A DNA stretch of 64,000 bases, from NCBI RefSeq assembly GCF_000716675.1, contig NZ_JNXT01000014.1, positions 72,838 to 136,837 on the forward strand, written 5' to 3'. The notes beneath the pieces were generated by a model. The model had not been told where the DNA came from, did not search any database, and saw only the letters and a program-made list of their open reading frames with translations. Positions 47,425 to 55,212 of the stretch are shown one piece after another. The first letter of the stretch is position 1. Each line of letters begins with the position of its first letter. This stretch comes from Streptomyces alboflavus. Its GTDB lineage: Bacteria; Actinomycetota; Actinomycetes; Streptomycetales; Streptomycetaceae. The translations under genes and the position numbers were made by a program.

Positions 47425-47940
47425 ATGCCTGCCTTACAGAACCCCTCCGCGCCGCCGGACGCGATCGTGCTCCAGGACTACGACCACCACGGGCGGATGT
47501 GGTCGCTGGAGATCGCGACGGGGCTGCTCAGGCCCGCCTCGGGCCGCTGCCACGGGTTCGTCCACGTGCGGGACGCGCCCGCGCGGGGCGGGCCGCCGGT
47601 CGCCGCCGCCCTGTACGCCGAGGGGCACGGCGCGGGCGTCCTCTGGCTCCAGTACGGGCCGCAGCGCTGGGACTGCGCGGCGGTGGCCGTGCGGCAGGTG
47701 TCCGAACCGGACGGCCACCGGCTCTTCACGGTGTCCGGGGAGCGCGGCCCGGAGCTGGAGCTGCGCTACCCGAAGCCGGATCCGGGGCCGGCGGACCCGG
47801 CGTACGACTGGATCGACACCGTCGCGGACGACTTCTTCCTGTGGGCCGCGGAACGGCTCGCCGACGCCGGCACCGCGGATGCCGCGACCGCCCGGCGGGC
47901 TCTGGCGGAGCACTTCGCGACGGGGTTCCCGCCGGTCTGA
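47425..47940 (+). CDS. Hypothetical protein with a TTA codon
   Basis: 171 residues, soluble. No family recognised. Sequence features are DYDHHGRMWSLEIATGLLRPASGRCHGFVHV and an acidic YDWIDTVADDFFLWAAERLADAG helix near the C-terminus. Codon 4 is TTA (47434-47436). It starts 76 bases after the TTA-bearing MFS gene and could be co-transcribed. Confidence 0.7.
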   Translation: MPALQNPSAPPDAIVLQDYDHHGRMWSLEIATGLLRPASGRCHGFVHVRDAPARGGPPVAAALYAEGHGAGVLWLQYGPQRWDCAAVAVRQVSEPDGHRLFTVSGERGPELELRYPKPDPGPADPAYDWIDTVADDFFLWAAERLADAGTADAATARRALAEHFATGFPPV

Positions 47941-47967
47941 CGTCGGCCCGAACGCGGAGCGGCCCGG

Positions 47968-48576
47968 CTACGGCAGGATCGCCCCGAGCAGCGCCCGCGC
48001 GCACAGGTCCCGCACCTGTGCGCGCGTCAGCTCCGGCTCGTCCAGCCACTCCAGGCACACGGCGACCATGAAGGCCAGCCAGCCGCGCACCGCGAGGCGC
48101 ACGGCGGGGAGTTCGGCGGCCTGGGGCGCCGTCTCGGGGTCGGCGGTGAGGGCGGCGAGGATCTGGCGCTCCTGAGCGGCGAGGCCCTGACGGTAGACCT
48201 CGCGGACCGTGGGGTCGCCCGCGGCCTCCGCCCGGTGGAAGGCGCGGAAGCCCTGGGCGTGGCCCTCGACGTACCCCAGGAAGGCGTCGAGTCCGGCGCC
48301 GAGCTGCTCGCGCACGGGAAGGCCGGGTTCGGCGGTCGTCAGGCGCAGCATGCGCTCGCTCTCGCGCTGCACGACGGCGGCGAAGAAGTCCCGTTTGGTC
48401 GGGAAGTAGTGGTAGAGGAGCCCGCGCGAGACGCCCGCGATCTCGGCGACCCGCTCGATCCAGACGTCGTCGTAGGGGCTCTGCGCGAACAGCCGCGCCC
48501 CCACGGTGAGCAGTTGCTCCTTGCGCTCCTCGGTGCTCAGTCTGCGGCGCGTGCGCTCCTGCGGATTCGCGACCAT
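47968..48576 (-). CDS. TetR/AcrR-family regulator
   Basis: 202 residues. Helix-turn-helix EIAGVSRGLLYHYFPTKRDFFAAVV at ~45-69 and an all-helical ligand domain. Divergent from the cytochrome P450 gene, its probable target. Confidence 0.92.
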   Translation of the reverse strand: MVANPQERTRRRLSTEERKEQLLTVGARLFAQSPYDDVWIERVAEIAGVSRGLLYHYFPTKRDFFAAVVQRESERMLRLTTAEPGLPVREQLGAGLDAFLGYVEGHAQGFRAFHRAEAAGDPTVREVYRQGLAAQERQILAALTADPETAPQAAELPAVRLAVRGWLAFMVAVCLEWLDEPELTRAQVRDLCARALLGAILP

Positions 48577-48589
48577 ACGAGCACCTTAC

Positions 48590-48634
48590 TTGACGTCGGT
48601 TCAACAACAGGACCAGACTCGATGCCCTATTGAA
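48590..48634 (+). promoter_or_regulatory. Candidate P450 promoter and dyad
   Basis: TTGACG (48590-48595) with CAGACT (48614-48619) 18 bases later. TTCAA (48600-48604) and TTGAA (48630-48634) form a wide dyad that might bind the TetR protein. Confidence 0.35.
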
Positions 48635-48685
48635 TCCACGTACAACAGGCTGGAACGAGCCCTGTGCACAAGGGAGATGGCGGTC

Positions 48686-50161
48686 ATGGCGCAGACGACG
48701 CAGCCGACGGGAAGTGCCGAGTCGCTGTCCGGGGACCTGCCGAGGGGATTCCGCGGCGCGGAGGCCGGCTGGCCCGAGCTGCACCGCATACCGCACCCGC
48801 CGCGCCGGCTGCCGCTGGTCGGCGACGTGCTCGGGGCGAACGTCCGCACGCCCGTGCAGGACTCGATGCGCATCGGCCGCGCCCTGGGACCCGTCTTCCG
48901 GCGCAAGGCCTTCGGCAAGGAGATCGTGTTCGTCTGGGGGGCGCGGCTCGCGGCGGACCTGGCCGACGAGGCGCGGTTCGCCAAGCACGTGGGGCTCGGG
49001 GTGGCCAATCTGCGGCCGGTCGCGGGCGACGGCCTGTTCACGGCGTACAACCACGAGCCGAACTGGCAGCTGGCGCACGACATCCTCGCGCCCGGGTTCA
49101 GCCGTGAGGCGATGGCGGGCTATCACCCGCTGATGCTGAACGTGGCCGGGCAGCTGACGGCCCGCTGGGATGCCGCGGCCGCCGCGGGGCGGGCCGTCGA
49201 CGTGGCGGGCGACATGACGAAGCTGACCCTGGAGACCATCGCCCGGACGGGGTTCGGGCACGACTTCGGCTCCTTCGAGCGGTCCCGGCCGCACCCCTTC
49301 GTGACCGCGATGGTCGGCACGCTCTCCCACGCACAGCGGCGCAACGTCCTGCCGCCCGCGCTCGCGCCGCTGCTCCTGCGCCGGTCCGAGCGGCGCAACG
49401 CCGCCGACATGGCGTATCTGAACCGGACCGTCGACAAGGTCGTCGCGGCCCGCCGCGCGGCGGACGCCCGGGACGCCCCCGGCGACCTGCTCGACCGGAT
49501 GCTCGACGTCGCCCACCCGGACACCGGGGAGCGCCTGTCGGCGGAGAACATCCGGCGTCAGGTCATCACCTTCCTCGTCGCGGGGCACGAGACGACGTCG
49601 GGCGCTCTGTCCTTCGCGCTGCACTATCTGGCGGGCCATCCCGAGGTGTGCGCCCGCGCGCGGGAGGAGGTCGAGCAGGTGTGGGGGCGGACGGAGGTGC
49701 CCGCGTACGAGCAGGTGGCCAAGCTCCGTTACGTACGCCGGGTGCTCGACGAGTCGCTGCGGCTGTGGCCGACCGCACCGGCGTTCGCACGGGAGGCGGT
49801 GCGCGACACGGTGCTCGACGGGACGCACCCGATGCGCCGTGGCGCGTGGGCGCTGGTCCTGACGATGCTGCTGCACCGGGACGAGGAGGCGTGGGGCGAC
49901 CGGCCGGAGGCGTTCGACCCCGACCGGTTCACGCCGGCCGCGGTGCGCGCCCGGCCGCCGCACGTCTTCAAGCCGTTCGGCACGGGCGCGCGGGCCTGCA
50001 TCGGCCGTCAGTTCGCCCTGCACGAGGCGACGTTGGTGCTCGGGCTCCTGCTGCGGCGCTACGACCTGGTGCCGGACGCGGACTACCGGCTGCGGGTCGC
50101 CGAGCGGCTCACGCTCATGCCGGAGGGGCTGCGGCTGCGGCTCGTCCGCCGGGCGGGGTGA
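48686..50161 (+). CDS. Cytochrome P450, CYP102-like haem domain
   Basis: 491 residues. I-helix AGHETTS (299-305), ExxR at E356-R359 in DESLRLWP, and haem-binding C438 in FGTGARACIGR. The PRRLPLVGDVLG start and the LWPTAPAFAREA run resemble the haem domain of CYP102-type fatty-acid hydroxylases, but no fused reductase follows. It needs separate ferredoxin/reductase partners, none of which is adjacent. AGGGAG lies 9 bases before ATG 48686; ATG 48677 is too close to it. The TetR gene is divergent. Confidence 0.9.
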   Translation: MAQTTQPTGSAESLSGDLPRGFRGAEAGWPELHRIPHPPRRLPLVGDVLGANVRTPVQDSMRIGRALGPVFRRKAFGKEIVFVWGARLAADLADEARFAKHVGLGVANLRPVAGDGLFTAYNHEPNWQLAHDILAPGFSREAMAGYHPLMLNVAGQLTARWDAAAAAGRAVDVAGDMTKLTLETIARTGFGHDFGSFERSRPHPFVTAMVGTLSHAQRRNVLPPALAPLLLRRSERRNAADMAYLNRTVDKVVAARRAADARDAPGDLLDRMLDVAHPDTGERLSAENIRRQVITFLVAGHETTSGALSFALHYLAGHPEVCARAREEVEQVWGRTEVPAYEQVAKLRYVRRVLDESLRLWPTAPAFAREAVRDTVLDGTHPMRRGAWALVLTMLLHRDEEAWGDRPEAFDPDRFTPAAVRARPPHVFKPFGTGARACIGRQFALHEATLVLGLLLRRYDLVPDADYRLRVAERLTLMPEGLRLRLVRRAG

Positions 50162-50313
50162 GCGCGGGGCTCCGGCCGGGGCGGACGGGGCGGCTCGCGC
50201 GCCGGTCGCGGGGCACGCGCGCGTGGTGGTTGAAGGGCAATTGTCAGACCCGTGCGCAAGAGTGGGGGTTGCACCTTCGACCTTGGTGACCGCGCGCAAA
50301 GGAGCCCACCGAC

Positions 50314-50580
50314 ATGACCGGCACGACACACCCCGAACTGGCCGCGGCACAGGCGTGCTTGCGCCTCCTCCACACAGCACGCGCCGCCCTGTCCGGACCC
50401 GTGACGGCGCAGACCGCGGCGCTGCTCGCCGTGCCGATCGCGGACGCCGACGAGGCCCTCAGCCGCGCGGGCTTCGCGGGCAACGAGGCGGCGCTCCTGA
50501 ACAGGATCTACGACCTGTCGCCACCCGCGTCGGCATCCGATCCCGCCCCCGCCCCTCGCCCCGAGGGGAGCCTGCGGTGA
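50314..50580 (+). CDS. Small hypothetical protein
   Basis: 88 residues. Helical first 60 residues (LAAAQACLRLLHTARAAL, ALLNRIYDL), Pro-rich tail. AAAGGAG precedes the ATG. Its stop overlaps the GTG of the next gene (GTGA), so the two are translationally coupled. I do not recognise a family. Confidence 0.7.
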   Translation: MTGTTHPELAAAQACLRLLHTARAALSGPVTAQTAALLAVPIADADEALSRAGFAGNEAALLNRIYDLSPPASASDPAPAPRPEGSLR

Positions 50581-51683
50581 GCGGCGCGGAGCGGGAGCCG
50601 ACGGGTGGCCCCGAGGCGGGCGAAAGCGGGGCGGGCGAGAACGGCGCGGGCGCCGACTCGGCGGGGAGCGAGGAGGCGGGCGGCAACGCCACGTACGGCA
50701 AGAAGCCGTTCAAGCGCTCGCGCAGCCACTTCGCCGACCGCGTGACCGCCGACGGACGCGACGGCTGGCCGGTGGAGGCCGGGCGCTATCGCCTCGTGGT
50801 GAGCCGCGCCTGCCCCTGGGCGAGCCGCGCGCTGATCTCCCGCAGGCTGCTCGGCCTGGAGGACGCCCTCTCCCTCGCGGTCACCGACCCCATCCAGGAC
50901 GACCGCAGCTGGCGCTTCACGCTGGACCCGGACGACCGCGACCCGGTCCTCGGGATCCGCTATCTGAGCGAGGCGTACGACGCACGGGAGACGGGCTATC
51001 CGGGCGGCGTGAGCGTCCCGGCGATCGTGGACGTCCCGAGCGGCCGGCTGGTCACGAACGACTACCAGCAAATGACGCTGGACCTGGCCACGGAGTGGAA
51101 GGACCTGCACCGCCCCGGAGCCCCCGATCTGTACCCGGAGGCGCTGCGCGACGAGATCGACACGGTGATGGACGGCATCTACCGCGACGTCAACAACGGC
51201 GTGTACCGATCGGGTTTCGCGTCCTCCCAGAGCGAGTACGAGAGCGCGTGCCGCGATGTGTTCCGGCGCCTGGAGGAGACGTCGCGGCGCCTCGCCGACC
51301 GCCGCTATCTGGTCGGCGACAGCATCACGGAGGCGGACATCCGCCTGTTCACGACGCTGGTGCGCTTCGACGCCGTCTACCACGGCCACTTCAAGTGCAA
51401 CCGCTGGAAGCTGACCGAGGACCCGGTCCTGTGGGCGTACGCCCGCGACCTCTACCAGACACCGGGCTTCGGCGACACGGTCGACTTCGACCACATCAAG
51501 CGGCACTACTACGAAGTGCACACGGGCATCAACCCGACCGGCATCGTGCCTCTCGGCCCGGACCTCGGCGGATGGCTGACACCGCATCACCGCGAGCGGC
51601 TCGGCGGCAGCCCGTTCGGGAAGGGGACGGCACCGGGTCCGGTGCCCGAGGGCGAGGAGGTGGCGGAGGCGGGGCGGCCCTGA
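50577..51683 (+). CDS. ECM4/YqjG-type glutathione S-transferase family protein
   Basis: 368 residues. Catalytic C79 in SRACPWASRAL is the CPWA motif of glutathionyl-hydroquinone reductases. The C-terminal helical domain carries YRDVNNGVYRSGFA and HFKCNR typical of that class. Streptomycetes make mycothiol rather than glutathione, so the enzyme probably reduces mycothiolyl-hydroquinones or a related adduct; that is inference. The first 40 residues are a Gly/Glu/Ala-rich disordered tail. Confidence 0.9.
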   Translation: MSGAEREPTGGPEAGESGAGENGAGADSAGSEEAGGNATYGKKPFKRSRSHFADRVTADGRDGWPVEAGRYRLVVSRACPWASRALISRRLLGLEDALSLAVTDPIQDDRSWRFTLDPDDRDPVLGIRYLSEAYDARETGYPGGVSVPAIVDVPSGRLVTNDYQQMTLDLATEWKDLHRPGAPDLYPEALRDEIDTVMDGIYRDVNNGVYRSGFASSQSEYESACRDVFRRLEETSRRLADRRYLVGDSITEADIRLFTTLVRFDAVYHGHFKCNRWKLTEDPVLWAYARDLYQTPGFGDTVDFDHIKRHYYEVHTGINPTGIVPLGPDLGGWLTPHHRERLGGSPFGKGTAPGPVPEGEEVAEAGRP

Positions 51684-51780
51684 CGGGGCATGCGGAGGGG
51701 CGGCCGTGAGGGGCGGCGACGGGTACGGGCGCCCCATCGCCGCGCCCGCCCCACGGCCTGAATGACCCTCACCCCTGCGC

Positions 51781-51890
51781 GATCCGCCCCACGGACTTGG
51801 ATATCCCTTACCCTCGCCCGATCCGCGCCACCGCCCGGACCACCCTCACCCCCGCCCGATCCGCCCCACGGCCCGGACGACCCGGCCCGC
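51781..51890. repeat. Decayed ~39-base tandem repeats at the glycosyltransferase 3' end
   Basis: GATCCGCCCCACGG-like starts occur at 51781, 51820 and 51858. The last copy encodes the C-terminus of the glycosyltransferase; the earlier copies lie past its stop. A further partial copy precedes 51781. Confidence 0.6.
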
Positions 51891-53060
51891 CCCGTCCTCC
51901 GTCGCCATCGACCGCGAGACGGCCAGGGCGGCGCGAGCGCAGGCCGGTTCACGGACCGCGCGGGTGAGCGCGTCGGCCAGGCGCGCCGCCGTGAGGGCAC
52001 GGAAGGGGACAGGGGCGGGGGCGGCGCCGAGCGCGGTCAGGCGCGCCGCCCAGAAGGGCTGGTCGGCGGTGACGGGGACGGGCACGGCAGGGACTCCGGC
52101 GCGCAGCCCCGCCGCCGTCGTGCCCGCGCCCGCGTGGTGCACCACCGCGGCCACACGGGGGAAGAGCAGGGCGTGCGGCAGCTCGCCGACCGTGAGGACG
52201 TCGTCGCCGGACGCCTCCAGACCGGCCCGCCCGGACTGCAGGACGCCCCGCAGTCCGGACCGCCGCAGCGCCGCCACGGCGAGTTCACCGAGCCGCTCGC
52301 CCTCCCCCGCCGCCATGCTGCCGAAGCCGACGAAGACGGGCGGCGGACCGGCGGCCAGGAAGTCCTCGACCCGCGACGGCAGCCGCTCGTCCGGATCGTG
52401 GTGCGGCCACCAGTTGCCGACGACGTCGAGCCCGGCGCGCCAGTCGGCAGGGCGCGGTACGACCGCCGGGCTGAAGCCGTGCAGCACCGGCCCGCCCGCC
52501 CGTTCCCGACGCGCGCGGACGGCGCCGGACGCGGCGGCGGGCAGACCGAGGCGGGCCCGCAGGTCCCGCACCGCGTCGGCGTACACGCGGTCGACCATGC
52601 GCAGCGACAGGCGTCCCAGGACGCGGTTGCCCCAGCGCCCCAGGGACCGCATGCCGCTCACGACCGGGGCGAACTCCCCCGTCGGATGGGTGGGCTGGAG
52701 GTAGGCGCCGAGCGTCGGCACGTCGAGAGCCTCGGCGAGCTGCCAGCCCGGCGGGGCCGTCGTCGTGGACAGGACGAGCAGGTCGTCGCGGTCGTCGACG
52801 GCGTCCGCGAGTCCGGCACCGAGGTCACGCACGAAGACAGCGGCCGCCCGCATCAGCTCGCGGCGCCCCACCGCCGGGCCCGAGGCACGGGCGTCGGCGG
52901 GCAGCGGCCGGAATCCCAGACCGGCGCCGCGCACCAGCGGCGCGAAGCTCTCGTGCGTGGCGAGCGCGACCTCGTGGCCCGCCGCACGCAGGCGGGCGCC
53001 GAGGCCGGTGTACGGAACGACGTCGCCGTGGGAACCGGCTGCGGCGATCAGGATTCGCAC
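51846..53060 (-). CDS. GT1-family glycosyltransferase (MGT/UGT type)
   Basis: 404 residues. MRILIAAAGSHGDVVPYTGLGARLRAAGHEV is the N-terminal acceptor domain start, and VVHHAGAGTTAAGLRAGVPAVPVPVTADQPFWA is the nucleotide-sugar motif. Similar enzymes glycosylate macrolides, sterols or drugs. The GTG at 53060 overlaps the end of the TipA-like regulator by 13 bases, so the two genes form an operon and the regulator may sense a compound this enzyme modifies. Confidence 0.9.
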   Translation of the reverse strand: MRILIAAAGSHGDVVPYTGLGARLRAAGHEVALATHESFAPLVRGAGLGFRPLPADARASGPAVGRRELMRAAAVFVRDLGAGLADAVDDRDDLLVLSTTTAPPGWQLAEALDVPTLGAYLQPTHPTGEFAPVVSGMRSLGRWGNRVLGRLSLRMVDRVYADAVRDLRARLGLPAAASGAVRARRERAGGPVLHGFSPAVVPRPADWRAGLDVVGNWWPHHDPDERLPSRVEDFLAAGPPPVFVGFGSMAAGEGERLGELAVAALRRSGLRGVLQSGRAGLEASGDDVLTVGELPHALLFPRVAAVVHHAGAGTTAAGLRAGVPAVPVPVTADQPFWAARLTALGAAPAPVPFRALTAARLADALTRAVREPACARAALAVSRSMATEDGAGRVVRAVGRIGRG

Positions 53061-54016
53061 CGCACACCCCCACGCATCTCACCCTCAGGTTCAGCTTTAC
53101 CCTTGCCGCCGCCGAGGCCGGTGCCGAGGACACCGGCGACCACCTCGGTGTCGCCACCGGTCTCCGCATCGGCACCGGATGCACCGCCGACTTCGACCCC
53201 GGCTTCGACCCCGGCTTCGGCATTGGCGTCGGCACCGGCTTCAGCCCCGGATTCAGCACGGGCGTTGGCGCGGACGGCCTCCCACACATACCGGGCGAGC
53301 CCCGGCCGCTGCTGCGAGGGCGGCACGACCAGCGCGAACGCCCGGGCGTCGCTGACGAAGTCGTCGGCGATGCGCAGATGCATGGCGGGCGGGCAGTCGG
53401 TGAACCAGCGGCCGATGTGCCGCCGGTGCTCGTCGGCGAGCGCCCTCGCCCGCTCCCCGTCGGCGGGTTCATGGGCGTCGAAGGCCTCGAGGAGCCGCTC
53501 CCGCCAGGCCGCGGCCTCCTCCATGAGGCGGGCCCAGTCCTCCGGGGAGTGCGCGGCGGCGCGGGTCATGGCCTCTCGGTGTCCGGCGCTGCCCGCCCAT
53601 TTGATCTCGGCCTCGGTGGCGTAGCTCAGGTCGAAGGCGATCTCGCCGAAGACCTCGAAGCGTTCGCGCGGGGTCAGCGTGACGCCCGTCTGCTGGACCT
53701 CCATGGCGCGGTCGGCCACCTCGACGAGCCGTTCGAGGCGGTCGATCTGCTCGCGCAGCGTCTTGCGCCGGGCCCGGAGCAGTTCGAGTGCGTGGGCCTG
53801 CGGGTCCGTCAGGATCTCGGCGATCTCGTCGAGCGCGAAGCCGAGTTCGCGGTAGAAGAGGATCTGCTGGAGGCGGGCGAGGTCGGTGTCGCCGTAGAGC
53901 CGGTAGCCGCCCGCGCTGCGCTCGCTCGGCGTGAGCAGGCCGGTCCGGTCGTAGTGGTGCAGCGTGCGGACGGTGACCCCGGCGAAGCCCGAGACCTGCC
54001 CGACGGTGTAGCTCAT
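53048..54016 (-). CDS. MerR-family TipA-like regulator with repeat tail
   Basis: 322 residues. MerR winged helix (YTVGQVSGFAGVTVRTLHHYDRTGLL), dimerising coiled coil, and a TipAS-like ligand domain (residues ~130-250; HLRIADDFVSDARAFA). TipA binds thiopeptides and other drugs and activates its own gene. Beyond ~residue 255 there is an extra ~70-residue Glu/Ala/Gly/Val tail with repeats (EAGVEAGVEVGG), absent from standard TipA (~253 residues). AAGGG precedes ATG 54016. Confidence 0.9.
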   Translation of the reverse strand: MSYTVGQVSGFAGVTVRTLHHYDRTGLLTPSERSAGGYRLYGDTDLARLQQILFYRELGFALDEIAEILTDPQAHALELLRARRKTLREQIDRLERLVEVADRAMEVQQTGVTLTPRERFEVFGEIAFDLSYATEAEIKWAGSAGHREAMTRAAAHSPEDWARLMEEAAAWRERLLEAFDAHEPADGERARALADEHRRHIGRWFTDCPPAMHLRIADDFVSDARAFALVVPPSQQRPGLARYVWEAVRANARAESGAEAGADANAEAGVEAGVEVGGASGADAETGGDTEVVAGVLGTGLGGGKGKAEPEGEMRGGVRCES

Positions 54017-54130
54017 GATCGTCACCCTTTCGTCGCCGTACAGCGTGCGGCCTGACGCGACGTGAGGGTCAACCGGCGACGGTGGCGGTGCGGGCGACAC
54101 CGGCCACCCGCACCGCCCCGAACCCACTTT

Positions 54131-54151
54131 TGTTAATGGGATCCATTTTCA
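54131..54151. promoter_or_regulatory. Zur box upstream of the L32 gene
   Basis: A 21-base near-palindrome, TGTTAATGG at 54131-54139 mirrored by CCATTTTCA at 54143-54151. On the other strand it reads TGAAAATGG..., as in Streptomyces Zur sites. The -10 box TAGCCT (54154-54159) is 2 bases away, so zinc-loaded Zur would block it. Confidence 0.75.
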
Positions 54152-54203
54152 TGTAGCCTCCGGGGCAGCTTCCCACCCGCACGCATCACCCCCGGAGGAC
54201 CCC

Positions 54204-54374
54204 ATGGCCGTACCCAAGCGGAAGATGTCCCGCAGCAACACGCGGCACCGCCGCGCCCAGTGGAAGGCGACCACCCCGCAACTGGCGCCCGTCACGGTCG
54301 ACGGCGTCACGCATCTCGTGCCGCAGCGGCTGGTCAAGGCGTACGAGCGCGGCCTCATCAGCCCGGAGGGCTGA
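54204..54374 (+). CDS. rpmF: Ribosomal protein L32, zinc-independent form
   Basis: 56 residues. [21 protein letters not shown] is an unmistakable L32 start, but the usual four zinc-ribbon cysteines are absent; the second half is [18 protein letters not shown]. This C-minus paralogue replaces the zinc form when zinc is scarce, freeing zinc from ribosomes. GGAGGA sits 4 bases before the ATG. The Zur box upstream fits. It stands alone here; in many Streptomyces it clusters with other zinc-free ribosomal proteins. Confidence 0.95.
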   Translation: MAVPKRKMSRSNTRHRRAQWKATTPQLAPVTVDGVTHLVPQRLVKAYERGLISPEG

Positions 54375-54398
54375 CGCGAACCCGGAGGGCCGTCCCGG

Positions 54399-55112
54399 TC
54401 AGCTCACGTCGACAGGCGCAGCGGCCGGCTTGAGATAGCCCTGGTCGAGGAGCCACTTCACGTTCAGGCGCTGGCCCTCGCCGGGGTTCAGGAAGACCGG
54501 GTCGAGCTTGATCTGCTCGCCGCCGCCGGGCTGCTCGAACCAGGGGGCTATCCCGCCCTGCCACACGGTGAACGGCTTCGCCACCTTGTACACGCGATAG
54601 TCGCAGGCGTACGCGGCGTCGCGGGTGTTGAGGTTCTGCGGCGGCAGCGAGCGCTCCGCGTAGGAGTCCCCGGCGGGCGCGAGGAACGAGCCGAACTCCG
54701 AGCCGAAGCGGTCGAGCAGCTCGCCCTTCTCCAACTGCTCCGGATGCTTGTCGACCTCGCCGTTGACCGTCTCGAAACCGTCGTTGGGCGGGTACTTCCA
54801 GGTGCCGGAGTCCGCCGGGCCCTCCCAGTACTTCTTGAGGAAGGCGGACGGCGTGAGCTTGCCGGTACGCTTCCACTTCTTCAGGAGCGGTCCGACGGGC
54901 TTCTGCCACTTCTTGGGCAGCCACTTGGGGCCGAGGCGGGCGTCGTCGAGCAACGCGCCAGTGCAGGGCTCGGGCTTCGCCCCGGCAGCGGGGGCCGTCG
55001 CGGCGGTGGCCGAGCCGGACGGCGCCGCGTTCGCGGTGGGCGCGACGGCGACGACCGTCACCACGGCGGCCGTCACCCCCATAGCGGCCAGGGTCGTACG
55101 GATCCGGGTCAC
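54399..55112 (-). CDS. Secreted TNT-domain protein (putative NAD+ glycohydrolase)
   Basis: 237 residues. Signal peptide to about residue 30 (VVAVAPTANAAP). The C-terminal ~110 residues match the tuberculosis necrotizing toxin fold: YPPNDGFETVNGEV, LLDRFGSEFGSFLAPAG, RSLPPQNLNT and GGIAPWFEQPGGGEQIKL, where the Gln-containing loop corresponds to the TNT active-site region. Such domains destroy NAD+ in target cells. No immunity gene is recognised beside it. GTG 55112 is used because GGAG precedes it and the signal peptide then has a normal length; a start at 55184 is possible. Confidence 0.8.
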   Translation of the reverse strand: MTRIRTTLAAMGVTAAVVTVVAVAPTANAAPSGSATAATAPAAGAKPEPCTGALLDDARLGPKWLPKKWQKPVGPLLKKWKRTGKLTPSAFLKKYWEGPADSGTWKYPPNDGFETVNGEVDKHPEQLEKGELLDRFGSEFGSFLAPAGDSYAERSLPPQNLNTRDAAYACDYRVYKVAKPFTVWQGGIAPWFEQPGGGEQIKLDPVFLNPGEGQRLNVKWLLDQGYLKPAAAPVDVS

Positions 55113-55212
55113 ACAGCTCTGCTCCACTCGGCGACTCCTCAGGTCTGCGCTCACACGGGCGCGGGCATCAAGATTCACTCGCACAACGTAGCGACCTGGT
55201 GCTGCTGAGTCG

